DNA of 11,810 nt. Origin: an uncultured Prevotella sp. (GTDB lineage Bacteria; Bacteroidota; Bacteroidia; Bacteroidales; Bacteroidaceae). The stretch covers positions 1 to 11,810 of the forward strand of contig CALJCU010000128.1 of assembly GCA_938023885.1 (NCBI GenBank), written 5' to 3'. The translations under genes were made by a program, and so were the position numbers. Below are positions 6,886-11,810 of this stretch, piece by piece (the first letter of the stretch is position 1; each line of letters begins with the position of its first letter). The notes beneath the pieces were generated by a model. That model was given only the letters and a program-made list of their open reading frames with translations, did not search any database and had not been told where the DNA came from.

Positions 6886-7785
6886 TTACCGCTTAAACAC
6901 TTGCCTCATTGACTGTCCCCGCCAGCACTGAGGCACCTTAAGTCCAAAGATATCAGCAATGGTTGCAGCCGTGTCAAACTGAATCATGGTTTCAGTAAAT
7001 TCGCCTGTCGACTTAACATTCTTGCCACAAATGATAAACGGTTCCTCCAGTTCGGCAAGCGATTTCCCGCCATGGCGCGTCCCCACACCACCATGGTCAG
7101 CGGTGACGATAATGATGGTGTCGTCATAGATGCCAGCATCCTTCAATGCCTGAATAATGCGCCCGATGTATCCGTCTACGCGGGTCAGCGTTTCATAGTA
7201 GGCAGGAGTGTCGTGGCCCATGGCATGGCCAGTGTGATCTATTTGGTCATAGATGACGGCCAGCAGGTTGGGCTTGTGCGCTTTTATGTAAGCCTCTGTC
7301 ATACGGCAAAGTTGCTCGTTATCTTTCTCGTAGTTGGAAGCCACAGCCTCGTAGTTGACCGATAATGTGTCGACTAAGTATCTAATGCCTTCCCACTCGG
7401 CAAGGCAGCCGATGACAGCCTTGGGACATTGGCGGCGCAGTTCATAGAATATCGTAGGAAACATACCATGCTCGTTGGTCACCATGGAAGGAATCTCGGG
7501 CACACGTGAGTTCCATGTGGTATAACCATGCATTTCAGGAGTGGCTCCACTGAACATGGTGTACCAGTTTACGGCTGATTCGGATGGCAGCACGCTGCGT
7601 TTCCTGAGAGTGTAACAGCCTTCTTTCATCAGTTTCCTGATATGTGGTATATTCTCCGCCTTAGTCACACTATAGGATCCCCAGCCGTCCAATCCGATGA
7701 GCACTACATGGTTGGCTTTCCATCTGGCAGAAGCTGGCAGACAAACGATGAGGGTCAGAAATAAGGAAAACAGGCTCTTTTTCAT
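6886..7785 (-). CDS. Exported alkaline-phosphatase-superfamily phosphodiesterase/phosphatase
   Basis: This is a secreted or periplasmic metalloenzyme of the nucleotide pyrophosphatase/phosphodiesterase-like branch. The start at 7785 gives 299 residues and a clean signal peptide (MKKSLFSLF to PASA, cleavage after about residue 20). Further in-frame ATGs lie at 7800 and 7815, and a TTG at 7845 would overlap the ROK gene. Metal and catalytic landmarks are GLDGWG (Asp33), LPSESAVNWYTM (putative nucleophile Ser70, Asn73), YDQIDHTGHAMGH (Asp183, His187, His191), TADHGG (Asp230, His231) and RHGG (His238). Most NPP relatives use Thr as nucleophile; Ser here may indicate a different substrate. The substrate (nucleotide-sugar, glycerophospho-compound or sugar phosphate) cannot be told. 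The gene lies 53 bases downstream of the ROK kinase gene and precedes the regulator gene, consistent with one operon. Confidence 0.9.
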   Translation of the reverse strand: MKKSLFSLFLTLIVCLPASARWKANHVVLIGLDGWGSYSVTKAENIPHIRKLMKEGCYTLRKRSVLPSESAVNWYTMFSGATPEMHGYTTWNSRVPEIPSMVTNEHGMFPTIFYELRRQCPKAVIGCLAEWEGIRYLVDTLSVNYEAVASNYEKDNEQLCRMTEAYIKAHKPNLLAVIYDQIDHTGHAMGHDTPAYYETLTRVDGYIGRIIQALKDAGIYDDTIIIVTADHGGVGTRHGGKSLAELEEPFIICGKNVKSTGEFTETMIQFDTAATIADIFGLKVPQCWRGQSMRQVFKR

Positions 7786-7815
7786 GATGATCTGTTTCAT
7801 GCTAAATTGTTTCAT
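7776..7815 (-). repeat. 15-base periodic repeat carrying three in-frame ATG codons
   Basis: On the minus strand, ATGAAACAATTTAGC (from 7815), ATGAAACAGATCATC (from 7800) and ATGAAAAAGAGC (from 7785) follow each other with exact 15-base spacing. The phosphodiesterase gene thus has three possible starts in the same frame. The third, directly before the hydrophobic core of the signal peptide, is the most economical start. Confidence 0.8.
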
Positions 7816-7838
7816 GATGTATTGTCTTTGAATGTTTG

Positions 7839-8681
7839 CTAACAATGAACGTTACATAGAATGGAAGCACCAAGAAGATTGCAGTTAACCAGGTCCGAGA
7901 ATAGTATCTTGATTTGCTCAAGTTCCTTGGTATAGGGAAAGGCCTCTGCCATAGAAGTCATCATTGCGTCTTTGAAATAAGCAGCCCCACCCGCTATTCC
8001 ACCACCTATGACGATGGCCTCAGGATCGTAGGCAAAGAGAACAGCCTGCATGAGCTTGCCCAGATGGTAACCGAATTCTTTCCAAATGAGCAGTGCGCCA
8101 GGGTCACCATCAGCCGCGCTCCGTGAGATGTGCTCGGCATCAACTCCTTTACTTTTCATCCAATGAGATGAGCAATAGTATTCATAGTTGGCATTGAGGT
8201 AAGGCAGACAGCCTATTTCTCCTGCACCAGTATTAATGCCACGGTACAAGTTGCCGTCAATAAACACTCCTGCCCCCACACCCGTACCTATCGTAATGCC
8301 TACAAAGTCCTGATACGGGCGTCCAGCACCAAAGTTCTTCTCGCCAAGTACATAACAGTTTACATCGTTGTCCACTTCTGTATGTACGTGGAAGCGTGCT
8401 TCCATCAGGTCTTTCAAAGGTACGAAGTCCCACGAGGGAATGTTTTGCACATTGTAGACGATGCCCCTGTCATGGTCAACAACAGATGGCACACCGATAC
8501 CGATTCCTTCAACATTGGGTGTAAACACCTTTTTTACGAGGTTGTAAAGTTGGTCGATACACTCCTCTTTTGTTCCGGCTGCATGACAGATCTCGACAAC
8601 CTTTTGCTCAATGATACCATTGGTTATCCGTGCCACTCTTACATTGGTTCCGCCGAGGTCTATTGCTATTGAGGTAAACAT
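7839..8681 (-). CDS. ROK-family sugar kinase
   Basis: This is a cytoplasmic ATP-dependent sugar kinase of the ROK family (glucokinase, N-acetylmannosamine, N-acetylglucosamine, allose or fructokinase types). The 280-residue protein shows the phosphate-1 motif IDLGGTN (residues 7-13), GIGIGVP (59-65), EVDNDVN (102-108) with catalytic Asp106, GITIGTGVGAGV (128-139), GAGEIGC (152-158) and the C-terminal adenosine-site VIGGGIAGGA (224-233). The usual ROK zinc motif (GH plus CxCGxxGC) is not present: the ligand His is replaced by Cys158, and only a single CSSHW-type Cys region (170-174) follows. The start is the ATG at 8681, three codons before the first strand. It sits 26 bases after the metallophosphoesterase gene and within the same strand-uniform train, so it likely traps the sugar liberated by the exported enzymes. 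Sugar specificity cannot be read from the sequence. Confidence 0.94.
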   Translation of the reverse strand: MFTSIAIDLGGTNVRVARITNGIIEQKVVEICHAAGTKEECIDQLYNLVKKVFTPNVEGIGIGVPSVVDHDRGIVYNVQNIPSWDFVPLKDLMEARFHVHTEVDNDVNCYVLGEKNFGAGRPYQDFVGITIGTGVGAGVFIDGNLYRGINTGAGEIGCLPYLNANYEYYCSSHWMKSKGVDAEHISRSAADGDPGALLIWKEFGYHLGKLMQAVLFAYDPEAIVIGGGIAGGAAYFKDAMMTSMAEAFPYTKELEQIKILFSDLVNCNLLGASILCNVHC

Positions 8682-8707
8682 GGGAAATATACAGTTTGTT
8701 TCATAGT

Positions 8708-9625
8708 TCAGTGATTAACGGGAATACGCATGTGCATTGTCGGCTGAGCCACTCTATAGTTTCCGTCAGGACCATTGAAGAGACAGTTCTCGATGGTGAC
8801 CTCCTTGCCTTTGATAGTGACAACAACAAACGAAGGAGAGCCATCATGATCTTTCCATCCGTTGTTGACCTGCATCACGGGGAACCCTCTGAAATACTGC
8901 ATGGAGGCAGTATGGGTATGTCCCACAAAGAAACCTGCGAGCTGATACTGCCCAAGCAACTTGAGAAGTCTCTCTCTGTTTTTCTCCGGCCACCAGTCCA
9001 AAGCCCATTCATCCACTCCATAATGCTGAATGTAGACAACGGGCGTTCCGTCTGACGCATATTTCTTCAGGTCGGACTCAAGCCAGATAAAATTGTCCTC
9101 ACAATAGGATGTCTCGCCTGCGCTGAGCTGGGAGTCGATAAAATGCACCCCACCAAGATTGAAGGAATAGCTACGGCTTGATGGATGAATATTTAGGATC
9201 TTTCCATCCCTTTGGTACATTTTAAGCACAGAGTCCATATATTGGATGTTACACTCGTTGCCACTGCGGTCTTTGAGGGGTCGGCCATTTACCGGTGCTA
9301 TATCGTGGTTGCCGAAGGTGGGATAAGTGTCATAGTGTATAGTCTTATCTCCTTTTCCTTTGTCATAACGCTGCCGAAAAAGATTGATAATTTTCGGGTC
9401 AGCCTTATCACACATGTCACCTGCCATGATGACGGCATCCAGACCGCCTCTGTCCTCGCCTATCTTATTGATAGCCCTCACCTCAAAATAGGCATCGCTC
9501 TCAGGAGGCATGTCAAAGTGAGTATCTGACACGACAGCAAACCGGCATGACACCTTGATTGCCTCTTTCTGAGCCATCGACATAAGTGGGCATAGAATCA
9601 GGATAAGAAAAGAAAAAATCCTCAT
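8708..9625 (-). CDS. Exported calcineurin-like metallophosphoesterase
   Basis: This is a secreted or periplasmic binuclear-metal phosphoesterase. The N-terminus MRIFSFLILILCPLMSMAQ is a signal peptide with likely cleavage near residues 18-19. All family metal-site motifs are in order in the 305 residues: DTH (Asp34, His36), GD (Asp70), GNHD (Asn106, His107), His201 (IQHYG) and GHTH (His236, His238). The protein ends shortly after a beta-rich C-terminal stretch, so no extra domain is present. The start is the ATG at 9625. It is only 13 bases downstream of the glycoside hydrolase gene, a spacing that strongly suggests co-transcription. The substrate is not known; relatives include phosphomonoesterases and phosphodiesterases acting on nucleotides, glycerophosphodiesters and phosphosugars. 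Confidence 0.93.
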   Translation of the reverse strand: MRIFSFLILILCPLMSMAQKEAIKVSCRFAVVSDTHFDMPPESDAYFEVRAINKIGEDRGGLDAVIMAGDMCDKADPKIINLFRQRYDKGKGDKTIHYDTYPTFGNHDIAPVNGRPLKDRSGNECNIQYMDSVLKMYQRDGKILNIHPSSRSYSFNLGGVHFIDSQLSAGETSYCEDNFIWLESDLKKYASDGTPVVYIQHYGVDEWALDWWPEKNRERLLKLLGQYQLAGFFVGHTHTASMQYFRGFPVMQVNNGWKDHDGSPSFVVVTIKGKEVTIENCLFNGPDGNYRVAQPTMHMRIPVNH

Positions 9626-9638
9626 AAGCTTGTATAGT

Positions 9639-11249
9639 TCAAATAGTCTGTGTACCTTCTTTTATCTGTCTAACCTCTTTTTGGTCATTCCACATTAAGT
9701 TTACCTGGAACGGGACATTGGTTCTAATGGTGACACGGGGTTTGTCCGACTTAGAAGCACGCTTTGCCACCTTGATGTCAACGATGCCATCCTTTCCATA
9801 AGGATAGCGGCTGATGCCATAACTGTCAGTAAGATTGACATCGATAGTGATGATGTTCTCCTCGACGTTTGCCCTGATGCCGAAAATGTATTCTATCAAC
9901 TCGGCAATAGGTGGCAATCCTGTCCAGCCCACAAAGTCCTTACGAGCCATAAAGCCAGGGTCGGTGCTCTCGGGTGCATAATATTCCCAGAAAGTTCCGG
10001 TTTTCTCAAAGACCTTCATCACGTTGTAGTAATGGTTCAGCGTAATATCCCATGCCAACCGCCGGTAACCTTTATCTACGAGTCCGGAAATCACCATATA
10101 ATTTGTACCAGGCCATACGCCACCAACCCAATAACGACCGTTGGCCTTGTATTTTGGATGACTGTAGGACAGCGATGGAACCCGATGGGGGCGGTTGAAC
10201 TTCGTCGTGTCCTTTAGATGGCTGACCAGACGGTCGAGCCTGTTTTTGGAAAGCACGTCGGTATGCAGTGCCCAATAGGCATAGATGCCTTGAGTAGTAC
10301 TCAGACTGTCGTTCTCGAACTGGTCGTAAAGGAAACCGTCCTTTTCGCTCCACATGTTCTTGTTGATATAGCTGGTGAGATTCTTGATGTCGTCCTCAAA
10401 CTCTTCTATCTCTTGCCAGCGTTCCAGATAGAATCCCATCTTGAGCAATATTCGGGCAACCATAATTTGTTGCAAGCACGCGTCAAGCCAAATCATGTGA
10501 CCATTGCTGTAGATAATGTTGTAACCCTCGGGCACCCGAGGCATATTGTCCATGCCTGTTCCCCATCCACAGCTCCAGTATGTGCCATTTCGCCACGTGC
10601 GATTAAGCTTTAGCCATTTATAATAGGCTGCAAGCACTGGAAACACTTTGTTCAACCGTGCATCATCGCCAAACTGTGTGTAATACAGCCATTCCGACCA
10701 CGGTAACAAATTAGGTCCCGTACTCGTCGGGTCATAGCGGCCAAAGCAGTCGCTGCCGTCAGCACGTATCTCCCGACAGATGAATCCATCGGGATGCTGC
10801 TTGGCGTAAAAGTTGTCAAGGGTTTGCTGAAAAGGGAAGAAATTGCGTCCGTATCGGCAGAACATCGTAATGAACGAATCGTCCCACATAAAAATATTCC
10901 CGTTGTAAGCAGGAGCAATATAGCTTGAGACGAAGCCAGAATTATCCCGAGGCTGACAAATGTTCTTAATTCCTATCTGCCATGCCTTCCAGTACATGTC
11001 AATCTCTTTCTGATGCCCATCCCAGTAAGGCACTGGCAAGACCTTCATGGCCTGTTCAAACGTACCGGGCCTGGTTTTTACCTGTTTGGCGGTACGGAAT
11101 GAGTTGTCAGCTACAAGCGTCTGCATGATATAGGTGTTCTTATAAGGCAACTTGTAAAGCGGCGAGCCCGATGAGATGAGATTTTGTGCAAAGGCTGAAC
11201 ACGTCAATCTTATAGCCAGTAAGCTAAATGCAGTTTTGCGAATAATCAT
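9639..11249 (-). CDS. Exported (alpha/alpha)6-barrel glycoside hydrolase, GH63/mannosylglycerate-hydrolase-like
   Basis: This is a secreted or periplasmic glycosidase of 536 residues. A signal peptide occupies about residues 1-21 (MIIRKTAFSLLAIRL, SAFAQ). The body shows the pattern of clan GH-G/GH63-like six-hairpin enzymes: NGNIFMWDDSF (116-126), GRYDPTSTGPNLLPW (170-184), SCGWGTGMDNMPR (226-238), GGVWPGTNYMVISGL (376-390) and GTFWEYYAPES (418-428). By analogy with mannosylglycerate hydrolase and GH63, Asp234 in GMDN is the candidate general acid and Glu422 in FWEYY the candidate base. Residues 460-536 look like a beta-rich C-terminal domain. The start is the ATG at 11249. The 66-base gap from the alkaline phosphatase upstream and the 13-base gap to the metallophosphoesterase downstream suggest one operon. 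The linkage cleaved (probably an alpha-glucosidic or alpha-mannosidic bond) is inference. Confidence 0.88.
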   Translation of the reverse strand: MIIRKTAFSLLAIRLTCSAFAQNLISSGSPLYKLPYKNTYIMQTLVADNSFRTAKQVKTRPGTFEQAMKVLPVPYWDGHQKEIDMYWKAWQIGIKNICQPRDNSGFVSSYIAPAYNGNIFMWDDSFITMFCRYGRNFFPFQQTLDNFYAKQHPDGFICREIRADGSDCFGRYDPTSTGPNLLPWSEWLYYTQFGDDARLNKVFPVLAAYYKWLKLNRTWRNGTYWSCGWGTGMDNMPRVPEGYNIIYSNGHMIWLDACLQQIMVARILLKMGFYLERWQEIEEFEDDIKNLTSYINKNMWSEKDGFLYDQFENDSLSTTQGIYAYWALHTDVLSKNRLDRLVSHLKDTTKFNRPHRVPSLSYSHPKYKANGRYWVGGVWPGTNYMVISGLVDKGYRRLAWDITLNHYYNVMKVFEKTGTFWEYYAPESTDPGFMARKDFVGWTGLPPIAELIEYIFGIRANVEENIITIDVNLTDSYGISRYPYGKDGIVDIKVAKRASKSDKPRVTIRTNVPFQVNLMWNDQKEVRQIKEGTQTI

Positions 11250-11291
11250 ATTTTGTTTATTACCAATTGAATATCAGAGTGAATCTCTTTA

Positions 11292-11321
11292 CATTCCGTG
11301 TTAAAACATTTCGTGTTAGAG
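11292..11321 (-). repeat. 15-base tandem repeat over the alkaline phosphatase stop codon
   Basis: Bases 11292-11306 (CATTCCGTGTTAAAA) and 11307-11321 (CATTTCGTGTTAGAG) are adjacent 15-base units with 12 identities. The right unit contains the phosphatase stop (TTA on the plus strand, 11316-11318), so the left unit repeats the gene's end into the intergenic gap. Confidence 0.75.
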
Positions 11322-11696
11322 CTTCATCAGCTTCTTGATTTTCCAAAAAATATCGGTATTGCTCATAAAACCACAGAACTCCTTGGCGCCTGGTCCAAAA
11401 GCATAGACTGGCACCATGGTGCCGGAATGATCCTGTGTAGAGAAATTAGCTTTGACGATACCCTTGTTCATGTCTCCTCCAAGCACGGTGAGACCACCCG
11501 TTTCGTGATCGGCTGTTACTACGACAAGTGTTTGCCCGTCCAAGGCAGCCCACTCCATTACCTTTCCAACGGTCTGGTCAAAGTCAAGCGTTTCTTTCAT
11601 CAGCATGCCGAGCTGGTTGAAGTGACCATAGTCGTCAAGCTGAGAACCTTCAACCATCATGGAAAGAATATGCTTTGCAAGTGAAAAAGAATGCAA
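11316..11696 (-). CDS. Alkaline phosphatase, C-terminal fragment (5' end replaced by glyA sequence)
   Basis: This is the last quarter of a PhoA-type alkaline phosphatase, a secreted zinc/magnesium phosphomonoesterase that normally has about 450-500 residues. Visible metal ligands match E. coli PhoA: MMVEGSQLDDYGH contains the equivalents of Glu322, Asp327 and His331, VVVTADHETGGL those of Asp369 and His370, and QDHSGTMVP that of His412. The frame is open to 11696, but phosphatase similarity stops at about 11660 (the MMVEG residues). Beyond that the DNA reads as glyA on the other strand, so the Met at 11696 is not a real start. The nucleophile Ser, the first metal Asp and the signal peptide are missing, and as it stands the piece cannot be active. 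It would be the first gene of the minus-strand train, 66 bases before the glycoside hydrolase gene. Confidence 0.9.
   Translation of the reverse strand: MHSFSLAKHILSMMVEGSQLDDYGHFNQLGMLMKETLDFDQTVGKVMEWAALDGQTLVVVTADHETGGLTVLGGDMNKGIVKANFSTQDHSGTMVPVYAFGPGAKEFCGFMSNTDIFWKIKKLMKL
11640..11670. other. Right junction: alkaline phosphatase joined to glyA
   Basis: Minus-strand phosphatase coding and plus-strand glyA coding meet, or overlap by a few codons, in this interval. The phosphatase MMVEG codons occupy up to 11660, while the plus strand already reads QPSWKEYALQV from 11651. No insertion-sequence end or spacer lies between them. Confidence 0.7.
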
Positions 11697-11810
11697 AGGT
11701 ATTAGCTGACGAGCTTATTGGACGTGGATTTGGTATCATAAGTGGTGGTACAGATAACCACTCAATGTTGGTAGACCTTCGTTCTAAATATCCTGATTTA
11801 ACAGGAAAGG
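11651..11810 (+). CDS. glyA: Serine hydroxymethyltransferase GlyA, internal fragment
   Basis: GlyA is the cytoplasmic PLP enzyme that interconverts serine and glycine with tetrahydrofolate. The plus strand, frame 2, is open from the junction to the window end. It reads QPSWKEYALQVKKNAKVLAD, then ELIGRGFGIISGG, TDNHSMLVDLRSKYPDLTGK. SGGTDNH followed by MLVDLR is a hallmark of the GlyA C-terminal domain, and the preceding QVxxNAxxLA helix also fits. The N-terminal part with the PLP lysine is not present upstream; phosphatase sequence stands there instead. The C-terminus lies beyond the window. No frameshift or stop is seen in the visible 53 codons, and the DNA is AT-richer than the left part of the window. 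It could be a displaced fragment, or a real glyA joined by misassembly. Confidence 0.88.

Noticed and set aside
11298..11684. Plus-strand 128-codon frame
   Set aside because: It is antisense to the alkaline phosphatase fragment, whose metal-ligand motifs fix the coding strand.
5600..11700. Composite transposon or integrative element around the catabolic block
   Set aside because: I looked for terminal inverted repeats, target-site duplications, a transposase, an integrase or a tRNA at both edges and saw none.
1..11810. CRISPR array, tRNA, rRNA or riboswitch
   Set aside because: No regularly spaced long repeats, cloverleaf or conserved rRNA segments were seen; in particular no FMN-riboswitch-like leader precedes ribF in the 54-base gap.

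Overview
The window looks like chromosomal DNA from a member of the Bacteroidota, most likely a Prevotella-like gut or oral species. The reasons are SusC/SusD-type outer-membrane uptake remnants, a TTG-N19-TAnnTTTG promoter in front of the ferritin gene, weak or absent Shine-Dalgarno sequences, and an operon of secreted hydrolases with a ROK sugar kinase and a XylR-type regulator. The genus is inference; no rRNA is present.

Layout. (1) Bases 1-3420, plus strand: the C-terminal two thirds of a plasma-membrane-type Ca2+ P-type ATPase, cut by the window edge just after its phosphorylation motif; ribF (riboflavin kinase/FAD synthetase); and a CPBP-family intramembrane protease. Both intergenic gaps are 54 bases. 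(2) Bases 3421-3676: a convergent intergenic stretch with a perfect 15-bp hairpin and a decayed second copy of it. (3) Bases 3677-4204, minus: a non-haem ferritin with a complete ferroxidase centre and a recognisable promoter. (4) Bases about 4549-5647, plus: a degraded SusC/SusD pair with two nonsense codons, two frame changes, a large internal deletion and a missing SusD C-terminus. (5) Bases 5644-11696, minus: a gene train that, in transcription order, runs alkaline phosphatase (5'-truncated), (alpha/alpha)6-barrel glycoside hydrolase, metallophosphoesterase, ROK sugar kinase, alkaline-phosphatase-superfamily phosphodiesterase and XylR/AraC-type regulator. (6) Bases about 11651-11810, plus: an in-frame internal piece of glyA (serine hydroxymethyltransferase).

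How the genes may work together. Block 5 pairs four exported hydrolases (three phosphoester-cleaving enzymes and one glycosidase) with one cytoplasmic sugar kinase and one sugar-sensing regulator. This suggests a pathway that strips phosphate and sugars from a phosphorylated or phosphodiester-linked glycan or glycoside, takes up the free sugar and phosphorylates it. The substrate is unknown and no intact transporter is visible here.

The most unusual feature is the mosaic structure. Block 5 begins on the left where SusD is cut off, directly against the regulator's stop codon. It ends on the right inside the phosphatase gene, which runs without a spacer into an oppositely oriented glyA fragment. 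Either this is a transferred or rearranged catabolic island, or one or both joins are assembly artefacts. A second theme is a set of short direct repeats at gene starts and stops. No tRNA, rRNA, CRISPR array or transposase was found.
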